Assembly (NCBI RefSeq): GCF_025961475.1
Contig: NZ_JAOQNS010000011.1
Coordinates: 1 to 64,000, forward strand
Direction: 5' to 3'
Source: Rhodobium gokarnense
GTDB taxonomy: Bacteria; Pseudomonadota; Alphaproteobacteria; Rhizobiales; Rhodobiaceae
DNA: 64,000 nucleotides
Shown here: piece by piece, positions 1 through 9,771 of the stretch
Position numbering within the stretch: position 1 is the first letter of the stretch
Layout of the letters: each line of letters opens with the position of its first letter
The notes under the pieces: generated by a model
The model's database searches: none
What the model was told of the DNA's origin: nothing
What the model saw: the letters and a program-made list of their open reading frames with translations, nothing else
Position numbers and translations under genes: made by a program

Positions 1-212
1 GCGGCCAGAAGCGCTGCCTCGTGGCCGCCCGTCGCCTCGCAGACCAGAAGCGCTCCGGCCGGGTCCGGCATCACCTCGGCAAGGGCCCGGCGCAACGCTT
101 TGGGGGTGTTGTCGAGGCAGCGCGTCCGGCCGCTCAGGGTATCGAACAGGATGATGCTGTCCTTGCCGACATCGCAGCCAAGGACGCGCAGGTCGTTGGA
201 TTGGTTGGCCAT
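1..212 (-). CDS. IS110-family transposase (recombinase), N-terminal part
   Basis: Runs off the left edge of the window; only the first ~70 residues are present. The start reads MANQSNDLRVLGCDVGKDSI, followed by a CEATGGHEA motif around residue 60. In IS110 transposases the first Asp of the DEDD RuvC-like catalytic set lies in the GxDVxK segment and the Glu in an E(A/P)TGG(Y/H)E segment, and both are visible here. The C-terminal serine-containing domain lies outside the window, so I cannot tell whether the gene is intact. The enzyme would act on its own element's ends, guided by an RNA from the flanking non-coding end. The next gene on the right, gltA, is unrelated. Confidence 0.75.
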   Translation of the reverse strand, partial: MANQSNDLRVLGCDVGKDSIILFDTLSGRTRCLDNTPKALRRALAEVMPDPAGALLVCEATGGHEAALLA

Positions 213-432
213 CGGGATTATGCTCCGTCGTGCTTGCGATTGTCTGCGGGCGTTAAACCCTGGCAACACATCAAGCGATTGCGGAAAGCGGACGGGCGAC
301 CCGGATGACGGCGGGTGTCTTCACCCGATTGCGAGACGGCCGGCCCATCCGCGCCGGGTCCGGAGCGGCCGCCCCGGACCCGGCATCGCCATCTGCGGCG
401 ACACAACAATCCTAACCAACTTCAAACAGACA
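213..432 (-). ncRNA. Candidate IS110 bridge-RNA leader
   Basis: Non-coding leader of the transposase. It can form a perfect 11-bp stem (GCCGGGTCCGG 353-363 with CCGGACCCGGC 374-384, 10-base loop) and a 6-bp stem with tetraloop (CGGGTG 312-317 with CACCCG 322-327). IS110-group elements are known to encode a structured bridge RNA in the end upstream of the transposase. The identification rests on position and foldability only. I could not assign target- or donor-binding loops because the other element end is not in the window. Confidence 0.3.
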
Positions 433-468
433 ATTGCGAGGAGGCCGTCAGGCCGACGCGGCAATCCA
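433..468 (+). repeat. R1-family palindromic repeat half
   Basis: ATTGCGAG...GCAATCCA matches the left half of the R1 repeats found at 20334, 37993 and 38123. The inner arms differ (GGCC-GTCA-GGCC) but keep the same pairing, so the hairpin ATTGC/GCAAT is preserved by different bases. It lacks the leading GTC seen in the other copies, which fits an insertion or deletion endpoint at about 432. Confidence 0.5.
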
Positions 469-519
469 TAGGGCCCTTGTTGCCAATCGCCGACGTCGAC
501 ATGCGCTGCGAGTGAGCGC

Positions 520-549
520 AAAAACCCCGCCGGATCGCTCCGGCGGGGT
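520..549 (-). terminator. Rho-independent terminator of gltA
   Basis: Perfect 11-bp stem ACCCCGCCGGA (524-534) / TCCGGCGGGGT (539-549) with a four-base loop, followed on the minus strand by a short T-run. It lies 28 bases beyond the gltA stop codon. Confidence 0.8.
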
Positions 550-577
550 CTCTCTGTCTGCCGTGTTGCAGGGGCCG

Positions 578-1870
<1,293 letters not shown>

Positions 1871-1979
1871 TCACACAATCCCTTCGTCAAAAACCCGGCC
1901 GTCGGGCGCATGGCGTCGGCGGTCAACCCCAACCGGCCGTCGCCGGACGCGCACATGCGGGCACAGCTTGTCGGGAATG

Positions 1980-2007
1980 CGTATCCGATTTGACATAATG
2001 CCGCAAG
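1980..2007 (-). promoter_or_regulatory. Candidate gltA promoter
   Basis: On the minus strand CTTGCG (2002-2007) and GATACG (1980-1985) are separated by 16 bases, resembling the CTTGAC-N17-CTATAT rhizobial sigma-70 pattern. The -10 match is weak. The leader to the gltA ATG would be about 100 bases. Confidence 0.3.
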
Positions 2008-2023
2008 CACGGGGGCGCCGTGC

Positions 2024-2039
2024 TTTCGCATATGCGAAA
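2024..2039. promoter_or_regulatory. 16-bp perfect palindrome upstream of gltA
   Basis: TTTCGCATATGCGAAA is perfectly self-complementary and sits just upstream of the candidate gltA -35 box, in the gap after gltX. It could be an operator or activator site. A GCACGG/CCGTGC hairpin beside it (2007-2023) could together with it form the gltX terminator. Confidence 0.35.
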
Positions 2040-2096
2040 AAGACAAACTGAAGGGCGTGCCCGGATTTCTGCGATGTTTTGTGGCGTTTTGGTGTC

Positions 2097-3518
2097 TCAG
2101 GCCGCCTGATCTCGCAGGCGCAGAAGGCTCTCCTCCTTGCCGAGCACGGCAAGCACGTCGAAGATGCCCGGCGAGGTGCCGCGGCCCGTCAGCGCCGCCC
2201 GCAAGGGCTGGGCGACCTTGCCGAGTTTCAGCTCTTCGCGTTCGGCAAAGGCGCGCACGACCGCCTCGCAGCCCTCCGCGCTCCACGGCTCGACGCTTTC
2301 CAGTTCCGGCACCAGCCCGGCAAGCACGTCGCGGGCCTCGTCGGAGAGGATTTTCGCTGCTTTGTCGTCGAGGTCGAGCGGCCGCTCCGCGAAGAGGAAC
2401 TGGGAGCCGTCAATGAGTTCCAGGAGCGTCTTTGCGCGCTCCTTGAGGCCGGGCATAGCCGCCAGCAACTGCGCCTTCGTCGCCTCGTCGAGCTTTGCCG
2501 CGAGCGCCGGCCCGCCCTCCAGATGGGGGAGGAGATCGACGATAGCGTTCAGCAGGTCGCCGTCATCGGTGGTGCGCATGTAGTGGCCGTTGAGGTTTTC
2601 CAGCTTGGCGAAATCGAACCGCGCCGGCGACTTGCCGATGGCCTCCAGTCCGAACCAGGAGACCATCTCCTCGGTCGAGAAGATCTCGTCGTCGCCATGG
2701 CTCCAGCCGAGCCGGGCGAGATAGTTGCGCATCGCCGCCGGCAGATAGCCCATCTCGCGATAGGCATCGACGCCGAGCGCGCCGTGGCGCTTGGAAAGTT
2801 TCGCCCCGTCCGGCCCGTGGATCAGCGGGATGTGTGCGAATTCCGGTACGTCCCAGCCCATCGCCCTGTAGATCAGTGTCTGGCGCGCGGCATTGGTCAA
2901 ATGGTCGTCGCCGCGGATGATGTGGGTGATCTCCATGTCGTGGTCGTCGACGACGACGGAGAGCATGTAGGTCGGCGAGCCGTCCGACCTCAGGACGACG
3001 AAATCGTCGAGGTCCTTGTTCGGGAAGGTCACCCGGCCCTGGACGTGGTCCTCGACCACCGTGTCGCCGTCGAGCGGCGCCTTGATGCGCACAACGAACG
3101 GCGCGTCGGCCGGCGCCTCGCTCGCATCCCGGTCGCGCCAGCGCCCGTCATAGCGCGGCGGCCGGCCCTCGGCGCGGGCCTTCTCGCGCATTTCCGCCAG
3201 CTCTTCCGGTGTGGTGTAGCAGCGATAGGCATGGCCCGATGCGATCAGCGCCTCGGCGACCTCCCGGTGCCGGTCGGCGCGCTCATATTGCGAGATCGCC
3301 TCGCCATCCCAGTCGATGCCGAGCCAGGTGAGACCGTCGAGGATCGCCGCGACCGCCGCATCCGTGGAGCGCTCGCGGTCCGTGTCTTCGATCCTGAGCA
3401 GCATCCGGCCGCCATTCGCCTTGGCATAAAGCCAGTTGAAGAGCGCCGTGCGGGCGCCGCCGATATGCAGGAAGCCGGTCGGCGAGGGGGCGAAGCGGGT
3501 GATGACGGGCGAAACCAT
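2097..3518 (-). CDS. gltX: Glutamyl-tRNA synthetase
   Basis: Charges tRNA(Glu) (and in many alphaproteobacteria one of two paralogues charges tRNA(Gln)) with glutamate. Class I signature [21 protein letters not shown] opens the protein (HIGG near residue 17) and the KLSKRHG motif lies near residue 241. The 473-residue length is normal. The C-terminal alpha-helical anticodon-binding domain is complete. Whether it is discriminating or non-discriminating cannot be told from this window. It reads toward gltA with a 226-base gap, and its start is about 100 bases from the divergent comEC. Confidence 0.97.
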   Translation of the reverse strand: MVSPVITRFAPSPTGFLHIGGARTALFNWLYAKANGGRMLLRIEDTDRERSTDAAVAAILDGLTWLGIDWDGEAISQYERADRHREVAEALIASGHAYRCYTTPEELAEMREKARAEGRPPRYDGRWRDRDASEAPADAPFVVRIKAPLDGDTVVEDHVQGRVTFPNKDLDDFVVLRSDGSPTYMLSVVVDDHDMEITHIIRGDDHLTNAARQTLIYRAMGWDVPEFAHIPLIHGPDGAKLSKRHGALGVDAYREMGYLPAAMRNYLARLGWSHGDDEIFSTEEMVSWFGLEAIGKSPARFDFAKLENLNGHYMRTTDDGDLLNAIVDLLPHLEGGPALAAKLDEATKAQLLAAMPGLKERAKTLLELIDGSQFLFAERPLDLDDKAAKILSDEARDVLAGLVPELESVEPWSAEGCEAVVRAFAEREELKLGKVAQPLRAALTGRGTSPGIFDVLAVLGKEESLLRLRDQAA

Positions 3519-3617
3519 GAATTGCGTGCCTTTGCCGGTTCAACGGGAATCCGGCTCTGCGCCGGCGGCGATGGTGTAGCATGGCCCGATCGCGGACTGA
3601 AGACGAGCCGGACGGGG

Positions 3618-6155
3618 ATGTCGGAGCGGCACGAACGCGGAGAAACGGACGAGCAAAAGACCGGCCGGGGCGCAGCAGACGTCCGGCGGCGGCGGAGACT
3701 CGGCCGTTATCGCGGGCCGGGCCGACCCCTTTGGCGCGGCCGGATTGCGGCGCGGTTGGACGTCGCAAGGCTCTGGCTCGGCGCACGGTTCCTGAATGAG
3801 ATCGAGGCGGGCCGGGGGTTCTTGTGGCTGCCGGTCGGCATGGCCGTCGGCATTGGCATCTATTTCTCGCTGCCGCGCGAGCCGATGCTCTTTGCGCTCG
3901 CCGGCCTCGCTCTCGCCGCGGTGCTCGTCGCCCGCCGCCTCAGGGAAAGGCCTTTCGGGTTTCCGATCGCCGCACTCATTGCCGCCATGGCGGCCGGCCT
4001 CGTCATCGCCAAGGCGCGCACGGAGCTGGTCGCCGCGCCCCGGCTCGACCGGGAGATGACCGCCACGGTCATCGGCTGGGTGGAGGAGGCGGAGGAGGCA
4101 AGCGGCGGCCTGCGGCTCCTCATCCGGGTCTCCTCGATTTCCGATGTCTCCAGCCCCGACCAGCCGGACCGGGTGCGGATGTCGGTCCGCCATACCGGAG
4201 ACATTCGGCTGCGCGCCGGCGATGGCGTCTCGGTGCGCGGCCGCCTTCGCCCGCCGCGCGGGCCCCCGATCCCCGGCGGCTACGATTTCGCACGGGCGCA
4301 GTATTTCGCAGGCATCGGCGCCACCGGCTTTGCCTATGGCGCCCCGAAACCGGCGGGGCCGGGGCTCGGCCCGCCGCCCTGGGACCTGAAGGCGAGGGCA
4401 ATCCTCAACGGTGCGCGCGGCGCGGTCGCCGCCCGCATCCGCGACGTCCTTTCCGGCGATACCGGGGCCGTTGCCAGCGCGCTCATCGTCGGTCAGCGCC
4501 GCGGCATTTCGGAGGAGACGACCGAGGCGCTCCGGACCGCGGGGCTCGCCCACATCCTCGCCATCTCGGGCCTCCATATGGCGCTCGTCGCCGGCACCGT
4601 TTTCGGCGTGGTGCGCGGGCTCCTGGCGCTCTTTCCCGGGATCGCGCTCCGCCACCCGGTGCGCCAATGGGCGGCCCTGACGGCGCTTGGGGCCGGCGCC
4701 GTTTATCTAGGCCTGTCGGGGGCCGGAATCGCCACCCAGCGCGCCTTCGTCATGGCGGCGATCGTCTTTGCCGCGATCCTTGCCGGACGGCCGGCGTTGA
4801 CCATGCGATCGGTGGCCGTCGCCGCGCTCATCGTCATGGTCTTGGCGCCGGAGGTCGTCGTCGGGCCCAGCTTCCAGATGTCCTTTGCCGCCGTCGTCGC
4901 CTTGATCGCCGCCTACGAGACCCTGTCGGAACGGCGCAATGCGACTGCCTTCGAGCGGCGCGGGATCGCCGGCCTCGCGTTAAAGACCCTCGGTTTTTAT
5001 GTCGGCGGGCTGGCGCTCACCTCACTGATCGCCGGCCTTGCGACGGCACCCTATGCCGTCTTTCATTTCCAGAGGCTGGCGCCGCTCGGGCTCGTCGCCA
5101 ATCTCGCCGCCATGCCGCTGGTCGCCTTCGTGGTGATGCCGCTCGGCGTCCTGTCGCTGATCGCCATCCCGTTCGGGCTCGACCCGCTCGTCCTGCCGGC
5201 CATGGGCTGGGGCATCGACCGGGTCATCGGCATCGCCGATTGGGTGGCGGCGGCCACCGGAACCGGATCGATCGTCGGCCGGGTGCCCGGCGTCGCCGTC
5301 CTTTCCGCAACGGCCGGCCTTCTCTGGCTGGCGCTCTGGAAGACCCGGCTCCGCCTCTTCGGCCTTGCCGGCATTGGCCTCGGGATGGCGCTGGCGCCCC
5401 TTGCCGCAACTCCGCACCTTCTCATTTCCGACGACGGCCGGCTGGTGGCGCTCCGCGGTCCCGGCGGAACCCTCCGCTTCGCGCCGGATACCAGGAACGA
5501 TTTTGTGGTCGGCACCTGGCTGCGCGCCGACGGCGATCCGCGCCCAGTGGACGATCCGTCGCTCGTCGCAGGTGTTCTCTGCGACGACCTCGGCTGTGTT
5601 CTGGAAGGGGCAGAGAGGCAGGTCGGAATTTCGGGCAGGGGGCCGCCGACAAAGGAAGCCGCAGAACGATCCGGAGCACCGGCGTCGAATTGGGGTCAGG
5701 AGGCAACAGAACGGCAATACCCCAATGGCACCGGCCCACCAGAGGGTAGCCTCGCGGCGAATGACACGGGGGAAAGAGCCACCGCAAACGGCTCGGACTT
5801 GGCGCCGCAGCATCCGGAAACGACTGCCCCCGCCCGGCCGCCGCCGTCCGCTGTGACCGACCTTGCCGCCATCGTCGCCAAGGACCGTGCCCGCCAATTC
5901 TGGCGCATCGCTTTGGTGCGCCGGTCCCTCGCCTTTGCCGAGGACTGCCACGCCGCGGACATCATCATTGCGTCCTTCGCGGCGCCGAAAGACTGCGCCA
6001 GGCACGCCCTCGTCTTCGACCGGGCTGCACTTGCCCGCACCGGCGCGACCGCGATTACCTTCACCGGCGACGGGGACGCGCCCATCAGCATAGAGACGGC
6101 ACTGTCAAAACTCCGCCGTCCCTGGCATCCGCCGGCACCACCTGAGCGGCGCTGA
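3618..6155 (+). CDS. comEC: ComEC/Rec2 family DNA-uptake channel protein
   Basis: Polytopic inner-membrane protein of the family that carries single-stranded DNA into the cytoplasm during transformation. Visible are N-terminal membrane segments (RGFLWLPVGMAVGIGIYF), a DUF4131-type soluble stretch, and the competence-domain core with the conserved LAHILAISGLHMALVAG near residue 310. About ten further hydrophobic helices follow. The C-terminal part has no HxHxDH metallo-beta-lactamase motif; it keeps only a short remnant and a low-complexity insertion of about 75 residues (5630-5860) rich in Gly, Pro and Thr. The ATG at 3618 (845 residues) follows GGACGGGG. The first ~55 residues are Arg-rich and poorly conserved-looking, so a start near 3796 is possible. 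Ends 14 bases from lexA, tail to tail. Confidence 0.85.
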   Translation: MSERHERGETDEQKTGRGAADVRRRRRLGRYRGPGRPLWRGRIAARLDVARLWLGARFLNEIEAGRGFLWLPVGMAVGIGIYFSLPREPMLFALAGLALAAVLVARRLRERPFGFPIAALIAAMAAGLVIAKARTELVAAPRLDREMTATVIGWVEEAEEASGGLRLLIRVSSISDVSSPDQPDRVRMSVRHTGDIRLRAGDGVSVRGRLRPPRGPPIPGGYDFARAQYFAGIGATGFAYGAPKPAGPGLGPPPWDLKARAILNGARGAVAARIRDVLSGDTGAVASALIVGQRRGISEETTEALRTAGLAHILAISGLHMALVAGTVFGVVRGLLALFPGIALRHPVRQWAALTALGAGAVYLGLSGAGIATQRAFVMAAIVFAAILAGRPALTMRSVAVAALIVMVLAPEVVVGPSFQMSFAAVVALIAAYETLSERRNATAFERRGIAGLALKTLGFYVGGLALTSLIAGLATAPYAVFHFQRLAPLGLVANLAAMPLVAFVVMPLGVLSLIAIPFGLDPLVLPAMGWGIDRVIGIADWVAAATGTGSIVGRVPGVAVLSATAGLLWLALWKTRLRLFGLAGIGLGMALAPLAATPHLLISDDGRLVALRGPGGTLRFAPDTRNDFVVGTWLRADGDPRPVDDPSLVAGVLCDDLGCVLEGAERQVGISGRGPPTKEAAERSGAPASNWGQEATERQYPNGTGPPEGSLAANDTGERATANGSDLAPQHPETTAPARPPPSAVTDLAAIVAKDRARQFWRIALVRRSLAFAEDCHAADIIIASFAAPKDCARHALVFDRAALARTGATAITFTGDGDAPISIETALSKLRRPWHPPAPPERR

Positions 6156-6169
6156 CCGATGCCCGAAGC

Positions 6170-6883
6170 TCAGTAGCTCCGGAACAGGCCGACGAGCCTG
6201 CCCTGGATGCGCACCCGGTCGGGTCCGAAGATGCGGGTTTCATAGGCCGGATTGGCGGCCTCCAGGGCAATGGACGCGCCCTTGCGCCGCAGCCGTTTCA
6301 GAGTCGCTTCCTCCTCGTCGACGAGGGCGACGATGATGTCGCCGCTATTGGCCGTGTCGGCGCGCCGGATCACCACCGTGTCGCCGTCCAGGATGCCGGC
6401 CTCGATCATGGAGTCGCCTCGCACTTCCAGCGCGTAGTGCTCCCCGGCCCCGAGAAGGTCGGCCGGGACCGGAACGGAATGGGTGCGGTGCTGGATCGCC
6501 TCGATCGGGGTGCCGGCGGCGATGCGGCCCATCACGGGAATGGTGACCGAGCGGGCGTCGCTGTCGCCGGCCGGCTTGGCTGCGGCGGGCGCGCGACCCA
6601 GCGAGCCCTCGATGACGCTTGGATGAAAGCCTTTGCCGCGGCCGCTGGAAGCGAGACTGGGGGCGACCGACTCCGGCAGCTTGATGACTTCCAGCGCCCG
6701 CGCCCGGTTGGGCAGCCGGCGGATGAAGCCGCGTTCTTCCAGCGCCGTGATCAGCCTGTGGATGCCCGATTTGGAGCGAAGGTCGAGCGCCTCCTTCATT
6801 TCGTCGAACGACGGCGGGACCCCGGATTCCTTCAAACGTTCGTGAATGAACATCAACAGCTCGTACTGTTTCGGCGTCAGCAT
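6170..6883 (-). CDS. lexA: LexA repressor
   Basis: SOS-response repressor that self-cleaves when stimulated by RecA filaments. The N-terminal winged helix starts [20 protein letters not shown] and includes [16 protein letters not shown]. The C-terminal S24 protease domain has the Ala-Gly cleavage site in [11 protein letters not shown], catalytic Ser in GDSMIEAG (about residue 157) and Lys in EATLKRL (about 195). The linker is longer than in E. coli, as usual in alphaproteobacteria, giving 237 residues. I chose the ATG at 6883 because the family begins MLTxKQ; an upstream in-frame ATG at 6958 would put the promoter inside the gene. Confidence 0.97.
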   Translation of the reverse strand: MLTPKQYELLMFIHERLKESGVPPSFDEMKEALDLRSKSGIHRLITALEERGFIRRLPNRARALEVIKLPESVAPSLASSGRGKGFHPSVIEGSLGRAPAAAKPAGDSDARSVTIPVMGRIAAGTPIEAIQHRTHSVPVPADLLGAGEHYALEVRGDSMIEAGILDGDTVVIRRADTANSGDIIVALVDEEEATLKRLRRKGASIALEAANPAYETRIFGPDRVRIQGRLVGLFRSY

Positions 6884-6929
6884 CGGTCGAACTCCGCAAG
6901 GTCCAAAGCGTGGTACAAACCACGAACGA

Positions 6930-6958
6930 AACATACACGTTCTATATGTGTTCCGCAA
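6930..6958 (-). promoter_or_regulatory. lexA promoter with SOS box in the spacer
   Basis: Minus strand TTGCGG (6953-6958), 17-base spacer, TATGTT (6930-6935). The spacer carries GTTCTATATGTGTTC (plus strand 6939-6953), a perfect match to the GTTC-N7-GTTC LexA site of Rhizobiales, so LexA would occlude its own promoter. The rest of the 328-base gap between lexA and the divergent transpeptidase gene shows no further gene. Confidence 0.75.
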
Positions 6959-7211
6959 CGGTTAAAAAATCGCTGATCTCGGGGAATTGCCCGAAAAGAC
7001 GGTGTGTTCGGGCATCGCTCGCGGGCATTCGCGGGCAAGGGGATTCGCTTGCCCGTCAACGGCGACCGGCGCCTGGTGATGCAATTGGACGACAGTGCGG
7101 CGGCAAGCGCGCCCGAACCTGCAAACTTATTGCATTCAGAAACGAATTCCTTACACAGTTGCGGCTCGCTGGTGGGCGGCGGAAATCAGACGAATCGAGG
7201 CAGACAGACGG

Positions 7212-9692
7212 ATGGCAAAGACGGTCCTGCGCAACATCGGAACGGCCGGGCTCCTGGTTGGAATCTTCACCATGGTCCCCGGCGGGCCGGTCCATGCCCA
7301 GAGCTTCCTCGACCGCCTGTTCAACCCGAAATATTACAAGGAAGACCGACAGAAGCCGGAGCCGGAGCGCAAGAAGGTGAAGGTGCGGATCAGTTCGCCG
7401 CGCTACTACACCTACAAGCCGGACAGCCAGCAGCTTTTTTCCTTTTCGGAACTGACGAAGGTGCCGGAGCGCGCGCCGGCACCGCTGGCGACCCTGCCGG
7501 AAGGGCCGGCGGCCGCGCCGGCGCTCCCCGGCGACGAAGCGTTGTCACTCCCGCCCGAGACGTCCGCGCCCGTCGAGACGGAAGCATCGGCCGTTCCGAC
7601 CGAGGACATGGCCGCCCCGGAAGCGAATGCCGAGGACCTGACGGAAGCCGCGATTGACGACGCCGGTGATGCCGCTTTGCCGGAGACGACCGAGACCATC
7701 GGTGCGGCGGATGGCGTTGAAACGGCGCCGCTGCCGGACGTCGAGGCGGACGCTGCCGACACCATTTCCGAGGACGTGCCGGCGGCCGAGGCCGCCGATG
7801 CCGCGCCCGTCGACATGAGCGATCCGGGTGTCGCGCTCCTTGCCGCCGCCGCCGCTCTGAGGGGCGACGACGCCGCGTCCGGCGAGACCGTCGCGGCGCC
7901 GGCGGCCGTCGCGGAAGCCGATCCGGCGGCCGAAATCGGTCCCGCTGCCGATGCGGACGCCGCTGGCGAAACGCCGCTCGCCGCCGAGCTTGAGCCGGCC
8001 GCAACGCAGGCTGGCCCCGTTGCCGATGCCACCCCCACCGGGAGCGACGGCGTCGATACGGAACCGACCGGCTCGACCGTGACCGCAGCACCGGTCGAGA
8101 CCGCGTCCCCGGCGATCGCCGAAGCGGTCCGTCCGGCCGACTTCGATGCCGCGCGTCCGCTGCTTGCCGACTTCAAGCTGCGTACGCTGCCGGAAGTGGC
8201 CAAGGCCATGAAGGCGCACTACGCCGAGGCTGAGCATTTCCTCTGGGTCGACGCGGACGGCGTCAACGAGAAGGCCGAGGCCGCGCTCGCGGCGCTGGCC
8301 AAGGCCGACCGCTTCGGCCTGCTGCCGGACGACTATGCGGTCGAGCTTCCGAACCTTGCGGAAAACGCCGACGAAGAAGCGCGCGAGCGCGAGTTGCTGC
8401 GCTTTGAATTCGCGCTGACCTCCAAGGTCCTGCTCTATGTGCTGGACGCCGAACGCGGCCGGGTCGACCCCAACCGCATCTCCGGCTACCACGACCTGCC
8501 GCGCAAGAAAGTCGACCTTGAAGCCGCGCTTGCGGACATCGAGGGAAGCGATGACGTCTCGACGGCAATCGCCTCGCACCACCCGGACAACGACACGTTC
8601 CGGGCGATGGTCGAAAAGCTCGCCGCCCTTCGTGCCGCCGACGAGGCGACGCGCGTCGAGATCGACCCGACCCTGCTCCTGAAGCCGGGTCAGTCGAGCG
8701 AGGAAGTCGCCAACATCGTCGCCGCGATCAAGGCTGAGGGTTCCGAGGAGCTTGCCGAAAATCACGCCGCGACGCTCGCCGCCTATGACGGCGGGCCGGA
8801 CTACACGCCGGAGCTCGTCGCCCTCGTCAAGGACTACCAGAAGGAGCGCAAGCTGACGGTCGACGGCATCGTCGGGCCGAGCACCGTGCGCTCGCTGGTC
8901 GGCGTCAGCAATGCGGCCAAGATCGAGAAGATCGAGCTGGCGATGGAGCGTCTGCGCTGGCTGCCGGAGGCCTTCGGCCGCCGCCACGTCTTCATCAACC
9001 AGGCCGCCTTCACCGCCACCTACAGCGAGGAAGGCCGCGACCCGCTGACGATGCGCGTCGTCGTCGGCAAGAAGTCGAACCAGACCAGCTTCTTCACCGA
9101 CAAGATCGAGACGGTGGAATACAACCCCTATTGGGGCGTGCCGCTGTCGATCATCGTCAACGAGATGGTGCCGAAGCTGAACAAGGACCCGTCCTATCTC
9201 GACCGCGCCGGCTACGAGGTCTCCACCGTTGGCGGGCGTGCGGTATCGTCGGCTTCGGTCGACTGGTACGCGGTCGCGACCCAGTCCCAGTCGATCAATG
9301 TGCGCCAGCGGCCGGGTTCCAGCAACGCACTCGGGGCGGTCAAGATCCTGTTCCCGAACAAGCACCACATCTACATGCACGACACGCCGGCCAAGAGCCT
9401 CTTCAAGCATGACCGCCGGGCCTTCAGCCATGGCTGCATCCGCTTGCAGCATCCGCGGCTGATGGCCGCCGCCGTACTCGGCAAGTCGCAGGACTATGTG
9501 TCGAGCCGCATCGCTCCGGGCGTCAACGAAAGCGAGAGCGTGCGCGGCGACATCCCGGTCTATGTGGCCTATTTCACGGCCTGGCCGAAGGCGGGCGGCG
9601 ACATGGGCTATTATTTCGACGTCTATGACCGCGACCTCTACCTGCAGAAGGCGCTTGCCCGCACCCACGAGGAGCGCGACGCCAACGGCTGA
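7212..9692 (+). CDS. Large L,D-transpeptidase (YcbB/LdtD type) with long acidic linker
   Basis: Forms 3-3 cross-links in peptidoglycan or attaches proteins to it, in the periplasm. An N-terminal signal peptide (NIGTAGLLVGIFTMVPGGPVHAQ, written here only by its span, residues 7-29) precedes a conserved block. Then come some 230 residues of Ala/Pro/Glu/Asp-rich low complexity (about 85-310), the scaffold domain, a peptidoglycan-binding domain (VKDYQKERKLTVDGIVGPST) and the YkuD catalytic domain with SHGCIR (Cys742) preceded by HDTPAKSLF. The 826-residue length exceeds E. coli YcbB (about 615) because of the linker. ATG chosen at the signal peptide; an upstream in-frame extension exists but lacks signal features. 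Shares a bidirectional terminator with the next gene. Confidence 0.93.
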   Translation: MAKTVLRNIGTAGLLVGIFTMVPGGPVHAQSFLDRLFNPKYYKEDRQKPEPERKKVKVRISSPRYYTYKPDSQQLFSFSELTKVPERAPAPLATLPEGPAAAPALPGDEALSLPPETSAPVETEASAVPTEDMAAPEANAEDLTEAAIDDAGDAALPETTETIGAADGVETAPLPDVEADAADTISEDVPAAEAADAAPVDMSDPGVALLAAAAALRGDDAASGETVAAPAAVAEADPAAEIGPAADADAAGETPLAAELEPAATQAGPVADATPTGSDGVDTEPTGSTVTAAPVETASPAIAEAVRPADFDAARPLLADFKLRTLPEVAKAMKAHYAEAEHFLWVDADGVNEKAEAALAALAKADRFGLLPDDYAVELPNLAENADEEARERELLRFEFALTSKVLLYVLDAERGRVDPNRISGYHDLPRKKVDLEAALADIEGSDDVSTAIASHHPDNDTFRAMVEKLAALRAADEATRVEIDPTLLLKPGQSSEEVANIVAAIKAEGSEELAENHAATLAAYDGGPDYTPELVALVKDYQKERKLTVDGIVGPSTVRSLVGVSNAAKIEKIELAMERLRWLPEAFGRRHVFINQAAFTATYSEEGRDPLTMRVVVGKKSNQTSFFTDKIETVEYNPYWGVPLSIIVNEMVPKLNKDPSYLDRAGYEVSTVGGRAVSSASVDWYAVATQSQSINVRQRPGSSNALGAVKILFPNKHHIYMHDTPAKSLFKHDRRAFSHGCIRLQHPRLMAAAVLGKSQDYVSSRIAPGVNESESVRGDIPVYVAYFTAWPKAGGDMGYYFDVYDRDLYLQKALARTHEERDANG

Positions 9693-9713
9693 TCCGGCCG
9701 GAACGGTCGATTG

Positions 9714-9753
9714 AAAAAAGGCGCGGCCCGCCTCGTGGTGGCCGCGCCTTTTG
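9714..9753. terminator. Bidirectional terminator between convergent cell-wall genes
   Basis: GGCGCGGCC (9720-9728) pairs with GGCCGCGCC (9740-9748), flanked by an A-run on the left and a T-run on the right, so it can stop transcription from both sides. Confidence 0.75.
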
Positions 9754-9771
9754 CGTTTCGGGGGAGCCGAA

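Larger units (their letters stand above)
1..432 (-). mobile_element. Partial IS110-type insertion sequence, left end
   Basis: The transposase start is preceded by about 220 non-coding bases before a repeat (R1 family) begins near 433. That length matches the non-coding left end of IS110-group elements. The outer boundary is inferred from the point where similarity to R1 begins (ATTGCGAG at 433). IS110 elements lack terminal inverted repeats, so the sequence alone gives no formal end. The right end is outside the window. Confidence 0.45.

Noticed and set aside
2079-3617. Long open frame upstream of and in frame with comEC, antisense to gltX
   Set aside because: It covers nearly all of gltX on the other strand; gltX has every synthetase motif. 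Open antisense frames are common in GC-rich genes with biased third positions.
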